Of a stretch of DNA of 64,000 nt, positions 44,029-51,995 are shown in pieces (position 1 is the stretch's first letter; each line of letters begins with the position of its first letter). The position numbers and the translations under genes are program-made. Below the pieces are notes generated by a model that worked only from the letters and a program-made list of their open reading frames with translations, did no database searches and was not told where the DNA came from. This DNA comes from Chloroflexota bacterium. Lineage in GTDB: Bacteria; Chloroflexota; UBA11872. The DNA is taken from contig JAPPNP010000026.1 in assembly GCA_028873795.1 (NCBI GenBank), positions 10,304 to 74,303 on the forward strand. The letters are read 5' to 3'.

Positions 44029-45048
44029 ATGAACCTCCCCGCCGGCAAGCTGCCACCCGAACTACTCCGGCAATTCCTCCGCGGGGTCCCCACCCCGCCG
44101 CCCGACGTGGTCCTCGGCGCGGCTGTTGGGGAAGACGCGGCGGTGCTGGACCTGGGCGGCGACGAGCTTCTGGTCGCCGCCTCCGACCCAATCACCTTCG
44201 GCAGCGCCCAGCTCGCCCGCGATCTGCTCGCCGTCAACGAAAACGACCTCGTCACCACCGGCGCGCGCCCGCGGTGGCTCGTGACCACGCTGCTGCTGCC
44301 GGAGGGCATCGACGCGGACGGCGCCTCGCAGCTTCTGGAGGACCTGGCGCAGGCGGCGCGGGCGCACGGCGTGGCGCTGGTTGGCGGGCACACGGAGATC
44401 ACCGTGGGCCTGGACCGGCCCATGGCCATTGGCTGCCTGCTGGGAACCGTGCCGCGCGGCGGCGTCGTGCGAACCTCGGGTGCTCGCGTCGGCGACGCGG
44501 TCATCCTCACCGGCGGCGTCGCCATCGAAGGCACGGCCATCCTGGCCGAGGAGCACGTGCCGGCGTTGCGAGCGCGCGGTGTGGCGCCGGAAGTGATCGC
44601 CGCTGCCGCCAGATTGCGCCACGAACCGGGTATCGCCGTGCGCCGCGCGGCCGAAACCCTGCTGCAGGATCGCGAAGCCGTGCACGCCATGCACGACCCG
44701 ACCGAGGGCGGTGTGATCACAGCGCTGCATGAGTTGGCCGAGGCCGCGCAGGCGGGGCTGACGATCGATCGCGCGGCCATTCCCGTCTTCCCGGAGTGCC
44801 GAGCCGTCTGCGGCGCCCTGGGCCTCGATCCGCTCGGGCTGATCGCGTCCGGCGCCCTTCTGGTCGCGGTCGATCCCGCCGCCGCCGATCATGCGCTCGC
44901 ACGGCTTCAATCCGCCGGTATCGACGCGGCACGGATCGGGTGGATCGTCGATCGCGACGCCGGAACGACACTCGCGACTGACGACGCCAAAACTCCGCTG
45001 CCCACGTTCGCCCGCGACGAGCTGGCGCGGTATCTCGAATCGAGGTAA
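44029..45048 (+). CDS. HypE/AIR synthase-related protein
   Basis: 339 residues from the ATG at 44029 (MNLPAGKLPPELL); the frame opens earlier through a repeat. PurM-like two-domain fold: VVLGAAVGEDAAVLDLGGDELLVAASDPITFGSAQLARDLLAVNENDLVTTGARPRWL, ALVGGHTEITVGLDRPMAIGCLLG, GDAVILTGGVAIEGTAILAEE and HDPTEGGVITALHELAEAA. Closest in pattern to HypE (hydrogenase maturation) but no hyp genes are nearby, and the C-terminal PRIC cysteine motif of HypE is absent. Probably a free-standing relative of unknown substrate. Confidence 0.75.
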   Translation: MNLPAGKLPPELLRQFLRGVPTPPPDVVLGAAVGEDAAVLDLGGDELLVAASDPITFGSAQLARDLLAVNENDLVTTGARPRWLVTTLLLPEGIDADGASQLLEDLAQAARAHGVALVGGHTEITVGLDRPMAIGCLLGTVPRGGVVRTSGARVGDAVILTGGVAIEGTAILAEEHVPALRARGVAPEVIAAAARLRHEPGIAVRRAAETLLQDREAVHAMHDPTEGGVITALHELAEAAQAGLTIDRAAIPVFPECRAVCGALGLDPLGLIASGALLVAVDPAAADHALARLQSAGIDAARIGWIVDRDAGTTLATDDAKTPLPTFARDELARYLESR

Positions 45049-45181
45049 CGCACCACGTTTTCCGCCGCCGGACGTCCGCCCGCGCCGCCATAGGCCCGCT
45101 CTCTTATATCCGTGTCATTCTGTTTGTGCACGCTGTGGGTGTGGCTTGCTGGGATCCCGAGGCTTGCGAAGTGAGGGAGTG

Positions 45182-45481
45182 ATGGGAGCGCTGGAATGGT
45201 TGCTGTTGTTGGTGCCGTCCTTGGGCTGCCTCGTGATAATCGCTGCGGGAATCCTCGCGGTGAGGAAGCTCGATCATGATCTGGCCAAGCTGACGGGTGG
45301 CGCCGCCGTTGTGCTGGGGGTCTTGGGGATCGGATTTACCTTTTTTTGTCGTGTTCGGACTAATGGGAGCACCTCCGGCATGAATCAGGCGCCGGTGGGG
45401 GCATCCCCACTGGCGCCAAGGGCCGCTGGCGGGATTCGTGCTGCCAGCGTTCGCGCGGCGCGGAGCGGCTTCCCGCGCTAG
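45182..45481 (+). CDS. small two-helix membrane protein
   Basis: 99 residues at most, ATG after GAGGGAG. Two hydrophobic helices: LEWLLLLVPSLGCLVIIAAGILAV and GGAAVVLGVLGIGFTFFC, joined by a charged turn (RKLDHDLAKLT). The C-terminal ~45 residues are low-complexity. Not recognised; it lies between two housekeeping genes with gaps of ~130 and ~40 bases. Confidence 0.45.
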   Translation: MGALEWLLLLVPSLGCLVIIAAGILAVRKLDHDLAKLTGGAAVVLGVLGIGFTFFCRVRTNGSTSGMNQAPVGASPLAPRAAGGIRAASVRAARSGFPR

Positions 45482-45522
45482 GATCACGGCACCCAACTGC
45501 GGTGCCGCATTCGCGAGGATCG

Positions 45523-46581
45523 ATGACCCGGAGACCTGTCGAGCTGCGCAGCGACACCATGACGCTGCCCACCGATTCCATGCGCCGGGCCATGGCGGAG
45601 GCAGAGGTGGGCGACGACGTCTCGGGCGAGGACCCGACGGTCAACAAGCTCGAGGCGTACGTCGCCGAGCTGTTCGACAAGCCGGCCGCGCTGTTCGTGA
45701 CCAGCGGCACCCAGGGCAACGCCTGCGCGATCATCACGCACTGTCGGCCCCGCGACGACGTGATCGCCGAAGAGCGGGCCCATCTCGTGATGTGGGAGGT
45801 CGGCGGCTGGGCCTCGCTGGCCGGCGTCACAATGACCACCGTGCACGCTCCGCGCGGCGTGATCACCGCCGAGCTCATCGAGTCGGCGGTCAAGCCGCGG
45901 GACGTGCACCTGGCCACGACGCGGCTGGTCTGTGTGGAGAACACCCACAACGGTGCCGGGGGCGTGTGCATCACCGCCGAGCACATGGCCGAGATCGGCC
46001 GCGCCGCCCGCGCGCACGGCCTGCTGGTCCACGTGGACGGCGCCCGCATCTTCAACGCCGCCGCGGCCCTTGGCACGCCGGTCGGCGACCTCGTCAGGGA
46101 AGCCGACAGCCTGCAGTTTTGCCTGTCCAAGGGACTCGGCGCGCCCGTCGGATCTCTTTTGGTTGGCTCCGAGGCCTTCATCCATGAGGCGCGGCGCGTC
46201 CGCAAGATGCTGGGTGGCGGCATGCGACAGGCGGGCGTGATTGCGGCGGCGGGCCTGGTCGCCCTCGAAGAGACCCCGCCCAAGCTCCCCCAGGACCACG
46301 CCAACGCGCGACTCTTGGCCGAAATCGTGAGCGACGCGCCGGGACTCACGGTCGAGCTGGACGACTTGGAGACCAACATCGTCTTCTTCCACGTGGACCC
46401 GGCCATGGCGACGGCGGTCGAGTTCGCCGCGCGCGCCGAGGATCGCCAGGTGCGCCTGATCGGCTTCGAAGGCACCCCGAGCGTCCGCGCCGTCACGCAC
46501 CACCAGGTGAGCGAGGCGGACGTGCGCTTCGCGGCGGAGGTGATCTGCGACGTGGCGGCCGAGCTGGCGGCCGCGCGCTAA
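45523..46581 (+). CDS. ltaE: low-specificity L-threonine aldolase
   Basis: 352 residues from the ATG at 45523 (GAGGAT upstream). PLP fold-type I enzyme that cleaves threonine or allo-threonine to glycine and acetaldehyde. Landmarks: ELRSDTMTLPTDSMRRAMAEAEVGDDVSGEDPTVNKLE, ALFVTSGTQGNACAI, VENTHNGAGGVCI, VHVDGARIFNAAAALG, and the PLP Lys in FCLSKGLGAPVGSLLVGS. The methyltransferase gene follows after 7 bases. Confidence 0.93.
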   Translation: MTRRPVELRSDTMTLPTDSMRRAMAEAEVGDDVSGEDPTVNKLEAYVAELFDKPAALFVTSGTQGNACAIITHCRPRDDVIAEERAHLVMWEVGGWASLAGVTMTTVHAPRGVITAELIESAVKPRDVHLATTRLVCVENTHNGAGGVCITAEHMAEIGRAARAHGLLVHVDGARIFNAAAALGTPVGDLVREADSLQFCLSKGLGAPVGSLLVGSEAFIHEARRVRKMLGGGMRQAGVIAAAGLVALEETPPKLPQDHANARLLAEIVSDAPGLTVELDDLETNIVFFHVDPAMATAVEFAARAEDRQVRLIGFEGTPSVRAVTHHQVSEADVRFAAEVICDVAAELAAAR

Positions 46582-46588
46582 TCCCGAC

Positions 46589-47302
46589 ATGCCCTCCCGC
46601 GACGTCGCGCAAGTCGAGGCCGAGACCCGCGACTACTACCGCGCCCGCGCCGATGAGTTCGAGGACTGGTATCGGCGTCGCGGCAGCTACCAGCACGGAC
46701 CCGAGGCGGACGCGGCCTGGAATCGTGAGCTGGGGGAGATGGACCGCTTCATCGAGCCGCTCGGGGATCGCACGGTCCTCGAGGTGGCGGCGGGCACCGG
46801 CTGGTGGACCCGGCGTCTGGCGCCGCGCAATCGTGTGATCGCCACCGATTACGCCCCCGAGATGATCGCCTGCGCCCGGCGCCTTGCCGGTCCCTCGGAC
46901 GCCGTCGAGCGCTGCCGGGCCGACGCCTACCGCTTGCCGGTCGCCGAGGGCTCCGTCGATGCCTGCTTCTTCGGATTCTGGCTCAGCCACGTGCCGGTGA
47001 GCCGGTCCGTCGAATTTATGCGCGAGGCGCGGCGCGTGGTGCGGCCGGGCGGCTGGCTCTGGCTAGTGGACTCGGCCCAAAGCCGCACCAGCGGGCATCA
47101 AGGCCAGCGAGTCGTGGGGCCGAGGGTCCAGCAGCAGCGCCGAACTCTCGCCGACGGCAGCAACTACGACATCTGGAAGATCTACTGGTCGCCGCTCGAC
47201 CTGCGGTTTCTCTTCAGCCTGGTGTGCGACCAGGTCGAAGTCGCCACCACGGAGCAGTACTTCGTCATGGCGCGCGGCCGCGTGGCCGGGGGCTCACGCT
47301 AG
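46589..47302 (+). CDS. class I SAM-dependent methyltransferase
   Basis: 237 residues. Motif I VLEVAAGTGWWTRRLAP, then VIATDYAPEMIACARRL, ADAYRLPVAEGSVDACFFGFWLSHVP and REARRVVRPGGWLWLVDSA. The N-terminal ETRDYYRARADEFEDWYRRRGSYQ resembles quinone or small-molecule methyltransferases. Likely co-transcribed with the threonine aldolase. Substrate unknown. Confidence 0.82.
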   Translation: MPSRDVAQVEAETRDYYRARADEFEDWYRRRGSYQHGPEADAAWNRELGEMDRFIEPLGDRTVLEVAAGTGWWTRRLAPRNRVIATDYAPEMIACARRLAGPSDAVERCRADAYRLPVAEGSVDACFFGFWLSHVPVSRSVEFMREARRVVRPGGWLWLVDSAQSRTSGHQGQRVVGPRVQQQRRTLADGSNYDIWKIYWSPLDLRFLFSLVCDQVEVATTEQYFVMARGRVAGGSR

Positions 47303-47759
47303 CAATTCTGGGCTTGGTCCCTTCCCCTGAAAGAGACCTTGGCGCAAACCCTCCGCCATTCCGGCGGAGGCCGGAATCCAGTTCGGTCGAACCAGAATGG
47401 GCGCCGGATATTTGGCGTCGGGCGGGTTTCAAACCCGCCCCTACGGCCCTTTGCGCAACCCCTCCGTCATTTCCGCGCATCCCCGAGTCATGCCGAGCCG
47501 TCCCCAATCCGTCATTCCAAGCCGCAGGCGAGGAATCTAAGGAGCGTTGAGGAGGCACGGCGTCTCAGGCTGCCTGGATTCCGGCTCAAGGCTGGATTGA
47601 TCACCGAAATCGGCACGCGTGACGGGCGCCGCACCCGGTCGCTACACCTTGGGGCCAGAGGGGTTTTTACACATTCCGGGTTTAACTTCGACTCCGAATG
47701 AAAGACCTGCTCTCGATCCGCGCCACCAGACCGCACTGTCCGCTGCCGTCGGGCTTTCC
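47303..47759. repeat. gene-free spacer packed with dispersed repeats
   Basis: Holds a GCCATTCCGGCGGAGGCCGGAATCC palindrome (47354-47378), a GGGCGGGTTTCAAACCCGCCC palindrome with flanking CTAC (47420-47444), and a half-copy of the 85-bp element (GTCATTCCAAGCCGCAGGCG, from 47510). No gene is supported. The sequence around 47635-47700 (CCTTGGGGCCAGAGGGGTTTTTACAC) has no clear role. Confidence 0.7.
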
Positions 47760-47927
47760 CTAAGGCGCCGTCGACCCACCGGCCGCGTCCGCCGTCGGCG
47801 TCGCCGCGAGCGGCGCGGCTCCCTGGCCGCCCCAAGTCGACTGCTCGTCGCCCACGGACATCCCGCACGCGCCCAGCGGTGTCAGCGCCAGCGTGACGGC
47901 GAGACACGCGGCGACGAGCCTCGCCAA
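47760..47927 (-). CDS. small putative lipoprotein
   Basis: 55 residues if started at the TTG at 47927, 19 bases after the pterin dehydratase stop. Signal peptide ARLVAACLAVTLALTPLGAC ends in a lipobox-like LGAC, then GMSVGDEQSTWGGQGAAP. If real it would be a lipid-anchored short peptide tail. The non-ATG start and short length keep it tentative. Confidence 0.4.
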   Translation of the reverse strand: MARLVAACLAVTLALTPLGACGMSVGDEQSTWGGQGAAPLAATPTADAAGGSTAP

Positions 47928-47946
47928 CGAGGCGACCGACTCCGAC

Positions 47947-48231
47947 CTACCCCGCCGCGGCCTTCTCGATCTCCTGCAGCAACGCAAAGTCCTTCTCCGT
48001 CACCCCACCCGCGTCGTGCGTCACCAGCGTGAAGGTGATGCGGCGATAGTTGATGAACATGTCCGGATGATGGTCAGCGTCCTCGGCCGGACCGGCCACG
48101 TCGTTGACCAGCCGCACCACGTCCATGAACCCGGGCAACTCGAACTTCTTCACCAGCGCGCCGTCCTGAAACGTCCACCCCGGGTGGGCAAGGAGCCGCT
48201 GCGCAATCTTGGCGTCGGCAATCACCGCCAT
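47947..48231 (-). CDS. pterin-4a-carbinolamine dehydratase
   Basis: 94 residues from the ATG at 48231; the frame runs upstream without conservation. Family signature EDADHHPDMFINYRRITFTLVTHDAGGVTEKD, with the catalytic His pair, is intact, preceded by HPGWTFQDGALVKKFELPGF. Dehydrates 4a-hydroxytetrahydropterins. No aromatic amino-acid hydroxylase is in the window, so its role here (pterin recycling or molybdopterin-related) is open. Confidence 0.9.
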   Translation of the reverse strand: MAVIADAKIAQRLLAHPGWTFQDGALVKKFELPGFMDVVRLVNDVAGPAEDADHHPDMFINYRRITFTLVTHDAGGVTEKDFALLQEIEKAAAG

Positions 48232-48396
48232 GTGCCTTCTCCCAACAAGACTCGGTTCCCCAGTGTCGCCGCCCGTGGAATCCCCGCCAAGCCGATGGAG
48301 GGCAGAGCGCGTTCTGCTGGGCATCCGCGGACGCAAGATGCGAGCCTGCTAATGTGCACACACCCGCGTGATTTTTTTGAAAGGGTTCGCAGAGCC

Positions 48397-48639
48397 ATGG
48401 CCACAACCGTCAATGGACGGCCCGATTGGCTGCCAGATGAGTACGAGCACGTGCAGGTGACGCGTGAGGAGATCTGGCAGGAGCTCGATAGGGACGCGCG
48501 GCGGCTCTTCAAGATGTCAGCTGATGAATTCCTGCGGGTCTATCAGCGTTCCGACGTATACGCGAAGTATGCGGGCGACCCGACGTTCAACTCCCTGTCC
48601 CACCTCGCCGACCTGATTGCCGAGCCCGCGAAGTCGTAG
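48397..48639 (+). CDS. small acidic protein, first gene of an unknown two-gene module
   Basis: 80 residues from the ATG at 48397; an in-frame ATG at 48352 is possible. Sequence: LPDEYEHVQVTREEIWQELDRDARRLFKMSADEFLRVYQRSD, then YAGDPTFNSLSHLADLIAE. Helical and acidic, of the size of an antitoxin. It overlaps the next gene by ~23 bases, so the two are expressed together. No DNA-binding motif is visible. Likely the antitoxin-like half of a pair, by inference from size and arrangement. Confidence 0.6.
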   Translation: MATTVNGRPDWLPDEYEHVQVTREEIWQELDRDARRLFKMSADEFLRVYQRSDVYAKYAGDPTFNSLSHLADLIAEPAKS

Positions 48640-49228
48640 CAACCGGAACGTCGCCAAGGACTTCCTTGGGCGCTTCCGCGAGGTATACAAGCTTGTCGCG
48701 GAAGTAGCGCTTGGCGCTGTGTGGATAGGCGAAGATGCTCTGGTGGTCGGCCACCGGGTGACGCAGAGTTTGCACCGTGGGCAACCAGTGCAGCTCAGCA
48801 ACAGCATGTACTTGAACGTCGAGATGACTCTGCGGATCAATCGTGAGTCTGCAAAAGGGCCGGTGCTTCTCGAAACGACGCGGGCGAACTACGCCTACCT
48901 CCAGCCCTGCGGCGATCCCGGTGATCTGGAACCCTTGTTCGTCTACCAGTACAACCGAAGGACGCCGTTTCCCTACCCACGCTGTCACCTGCATGTGCAC
49001 GCCAGGCCGCAGCACTACCGAGGGGCGTCGTTCTCGCGGCTGCACCTCCCAACGCGGCGAATCACCCTCGAACAAGTCGTTTGGCATTTGATCCAGGAGC
49101 ACGGTGTTGAGCCCCGCCGCGACGATTGGCACGAGGTGTTGTGGCGACACGAGGGATGGTTCCGCGACATTCAGAGAGACCGTGACTGGCCATACGACCG
49201 GCCGTTTGATTCACCTGGAGCTAGTTGA
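48617..49228 (+). CDS. unknown protein with a His-x-His motif, second gene of the module
   Basis: 203 residues, TTG start inside the end of the preceding gene. Contains LNVEMTLRINRESAKGPVLLETTRANYAYLQP, then PYPRCHLHVHARPQHYRG and SRLHLPTRRITLEQVVWHLIQEHGVEPRRDDWHEVL. The HLHVHA strand and the following conserved His/Arg could form a metal or phosphodiesterase site. Not a family I recognise. Pairing with a small acidic protein resembles toxin-antitoxin organisation. Confidence 0.6.
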   Translation: MPSPRSRSNRNVAKDFLGRFREVYKLVAEVALGAVWIGEDALVVGHRVTQSLHRGQPVQLSNSMYLNVEMTLRINRESAKGPVLLETTRANYAYLQPCGDPGDLEPLFVYQYNRRTPFPYPRCHLHVHARPQHYRGASFSRLHLPTRRITLEQVVWHLIQEHGVEPRRDDWHEVLWRHEGWFRDIQRDRDWPYDRPFDSPGAS

Positions 49229-49450
49229 CGCGCGGCAGCCTGGAGTCGGACTCGGCGCGTTCAGCCAGTCATTTGCGACCCAGTTGTCGTAACCGCGGCG
49301 CCGTGCGTCACGGGCGGCTGGTCGCCGGCCGCCCAGTGAACGGCGCGACGGGAGCGAGGGCGCAAATCAGGGCTGCTGCGGGCCATATACTCTGGCTTTC
49401 GTGAACGCACTCGCCTTTGCTTGCCGTGCGTCGCTGGGTCGGACGCTCGC

Positions 49451-50410
49451 ATGAGGGTGCTCATCACGGGCGCGGCCGGCATGTACGGCGTCACCCTCAC
49501 GCGCCGCCTGCTGGCCGACGATCCACGCGCCGAGGTGATCGGTGTCGACGACTTCTCGCGTCAATACCCCGGCCAGGACCCGCTCACCGTCGAGGCGGCG
49601 CGCTGCGACCGTCTGACGGTCGAGGCGGGGGACTTTGCGGACCTGTCGACGGAGCGGCTGGAATCCATGGCGCCCGAGGCCGTGGTGCACTACGCGGCCC
49701 GGATCTCGGTGCCGGAGTCCATGGACGACCCCGCGGGCTACTTCGCGGTCAACGAGCAGGGGACATTCCGCTTGGCGCACGCCATCGCCGGCATGCGGCG
49801 GCCGCCGCTGCTCGTCTACGCCTCGTCGCCCGAGGTCTACGGCGCACCGGTGCGCGTGCCGATGGACGAGTGGCACCCGCTGCAGCCGCGGTCGGTCTAC
49901 GCCGCGAGCAAGGTGGCCGGCGAGATGCAATGCCTGGCGATCCACCGCTGGTGGGGACATCCGGTGGTGGTGATTCGCAACTTCAACACCTTCGGACCGC
50001 ATCAGAATCTCGTCGGCTATCCCGCCGTCATCCCCGCCTTTATCGTGCGCGCGTTGCGCGGAGAGCCGCTGCGGGTGGAAGGCGGCGGGACGCAGACTCG
50101 CGACTTCATGTATATCGACGACGCGGTCGACGCCTATGCCCGCGTGCTCGCCGCCGGTCCGCGCCTGGCGGGCTCGGTCTTCAACATCGGCACCGGGCAA
50201 GAGACCTCGATCCGCGACCTCGCGGAGCTCGTAGTGCGTGTCACCGGCTCGACGAGCGCCGTGGAGGTCATGCCGGGGCGCCGCAGCGACCTGCCGGCGC
50301 TGTGCGCCGACACCGGCCGCATCGAGCGGGAGCTTGGCTGGCGCGCCGAGACGCCGCTGGCCACGGGCATCGCGCGCATGGCCGACTGGCTGCGGGAGGT
50401 CGACGCCTGA
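49451..50410 (+). CDS. NAD-dependent sugar-nucleotide epimerase/dehydratase
   Basis: 319 residues from the ATG at 49451 (MRVLITGAAGMYGVTLTRRLL). Extended SDR fold: GxxGxxG in ITGAAGMYG, DDFSRQYPGQDPL, VVHYAARISVPESMDDP, SSPEVYGAP, catalytic YAASK, and RNFNTFGPHQNLVGYPAVIP. Likely acts on UDP- or GDP-sugars for surface glycans. Its stop overlaps the presumed start of a second epimerase. Confidence 0.85.
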   Translation: MRVLITGAAGMYGVTLTRRLLADDPRAEVIGVDDFSRQYPGQDPLTVEAARCDRLTVEAGDFADLSTERLESMAPEAVVHYAARISVPESMDDPAGYFAVNEQGTFRLAHAIAGMRRPPLLVYASSPEVYGAPVRVPMDEWHPLQPRSVYAASKVAGEMQCLAIHRWWGHPVVVIRNFNTFGPHQNLVGYPAVIPAFIVRALRGEPLRVEGGGTQTRDFMYIDDAVDAYARVLAAGPRLAGSVFNIGTGQETSIRDLAELVVRVTGSTSAVEVMPGRRSDLPALCADTGRIERELGWRAETPLATGIARMADWLREVDA

Positions 50411-51357
50411 GCGCGCTCGTGACCGGCGGCGCCGGCTTCATTGGGCGGCATGTGGTGGCCGAGTTGCTGCGGCGCGGACACGAGGTGCGCGTGCTCGACA
50501 ACCTGTCGCGCAGCCGCGCCGCGAGCCTGGATGCCTTCGCGGACGATGCGGCCTTTCTGGGGCTGGTCCAGGCGGATGTCGCCGACGCCGACGCCGTGGA
50601 CCGCGCGGTCGAGGGAGTGGACGTGGTCTACCACCTCGCGGCGGAGGTGGCGGTTGGCGCGAGCGTGCGCGACCCGACCGGCGCCATGCGCGCCAACGTG
50701 CTGGGCACGCTGGTTGTGGCCGAAGCCGCCCGCCGCAGGGACCTGCGCCTCGTCCTCGTGAGCACCTGTCACGTGTACGCCGCGGCGGACGCCCCGCTCG
50801 CGGAAGACGCCGCCACGATCCCCGCGTCGCCCTACGCCGCCTCGAAGCTCGCCGCCGACGTCATTGCGCAGAGCTACGTGCCGACCTATGGACTGCGCCT
50901 CACCATGGTGCGGCCGTTCAACGTCTACGGCCCGTGGCAGCGCGACGACGCGGAGGGCGGCGTGGTGGCGCGCTTCCTGAGCCTGGACCTGGACGGCGCG
51001 CCGCTTCAGGTCCACGGCGACGGGTCGCAGACGCGCGACTTCGTCTATGTGGACGACTGCGCGCGCGGCATCGTCGACGCCGCGAAGGAATCCGCGTTGG
51101 GCCGCACGCTCAATCTCGCCTCCGGCGCGGAGACTTCGATCGCCCAGCTGGCGCGCCTGATCGCGGGCGATCCCAGTCACGTTCGCCACGTGGCCCATCC
51201 GCATCCCGAGGCCGAGGTCGCCCGCTACATCGGCGACGCGGCGCTGGTCCGGTCGCTGCTTGGCTGGGCCCCGCGAGTCGACCTTGCCGAAGGGCTCGAA
51301 CGAACGCGCGCGTGGTTCGCCGACCGGTCCGGCGGTGCGGCCCGGTCGGGCCTATGA
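50407..51357 (+). CDS. NAD-dependent epimerase/dehydratase with a probable CTG start
   Basis: 316 residues if it starts at CTG 50407 (CTGA overlap with the preceding stop), with GGGAGG 7-8 bases upstream. No ATG, GTG or TTG exists in frame at a suitable distance; a GTG at 50419 would begin the protein inside the nucleotide-binding strand. Extended SDR motifs: SALVTGGAGFIGRHVVAELL, LDNLSRSRAASL, VVYHLAAEVAVGAS, STCHVYAAAD, YAASK, VRPFNVYGPWQRDD and GDGSQTRDFVYVDDCARGI. Probably works with the upstream epimerase in making an activated sugar. Confidence 0.82.
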   Translation: MSALVTGGAGFIGRHVVAELLRRGHEVRVLDNLSRSRAASLDAFADDAAFLGLVQADVADADAVDRAVEGVDVVYHLAAEVAVGASVRDPTGAMRANVLGTLVVAEAARRRDLRLVLVSTCHVYAAADAPLAEDAATIPASPYAASKLAADVIAQSYVPTYGLRLTMVRPFNVYGPWQRDDAEGGVVARFLSLDLDGAPLQVHGDGSQTRDFVYVDDCARGIVDAAKESALGRTLNLASGAETSIAQLARLIAGDPSHVRHVAHPHPEAEVARYIGDAALVRSLLGWAPRVDLAEGLERTRAWFADRSGGAARSGL

Positions 51358-51437
51358 TGGAATAGGCGACCCCGCCGCCCCGCATAACGCTCAAGCAATC
51401 CCGGCGTTACGACGCTGGCAGGACCGCCGCCCTGGAC

Positions 51438-51995
51438 GTGGATAGCGCATCGCCCGAGGAGCACCTCGAAGCACTCATTGAAGCCTCCATGCGTCTCGAC
51501 CGCGAGGCGTTTGGTGAGCTCTACCGGCAGTTTGCGCCCAAAATCCAGCGCTTTATCGCCTATCAGACCCACGACCGCGTCCTGGCCGAGGACCTCACGA
51601 ATCAGACCTTCATCCGGGCGATGGACGCGATTTCGCGCTACGAGCACCGCTCGACCGGCGAATTCACGGCCTGGCTGTTCCGCATTGCCAAGAACGTGGT
51701 GGTGGATCACTGGCGCGCGGCGCGCGACACGGTGCCGCTCGAAGAGGGCCTGCTGGCCAACCCGTCCGACACCTTGGACTCCCAGTTCGACGCCATCTCG
51801 CGGCGCGAGGAGTTGCGCAAGGCCATGCGGCATCTCACCGACGATCAACGCGAGGTCATCACCTACCGCTTCGCCTTGGGCTTGAGCCACGCCGAGATTG
51901 GCCGCCTCATGGGGCGTAACGAGCCCGCCGTGCGCGCGTTGCAATTTCGGGCGATAGCCACGCTGCGCAACGTTTTACAGGGGGACTCGGCATGA
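51438..51995 (+). CDS. ECF-type RNA polymerase sigma factor
   Basis: 185 residues, GTG start. Sigma-70 region 2: [49 protein letters not shown], then [20 protein letters not shown]. Region 4: [49 protein letters not shown]. Overlaps the next gene by 4 bases (ATGA), which encodes a membrane protein with a DUF5667-like domain. This is a sigma/anti-sigma arrangement. Confidence 0.93.
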   Translation: MDSASPEEHLEALIEASMRLDREAFGELYRQFAPKIQRFIAYQTHDRVLAEDLTNQTFIRAMDAISRYEHRSTGEFTAWLFRIAKNVVVDHWRAARDTVPLEEGLLANPSDTLDSQFDAISRREELRKAMRHLTDDQREVITYRFALGLSHAEIGRLMGRNEPAVRALQFRAIATLRNVLQGDSA

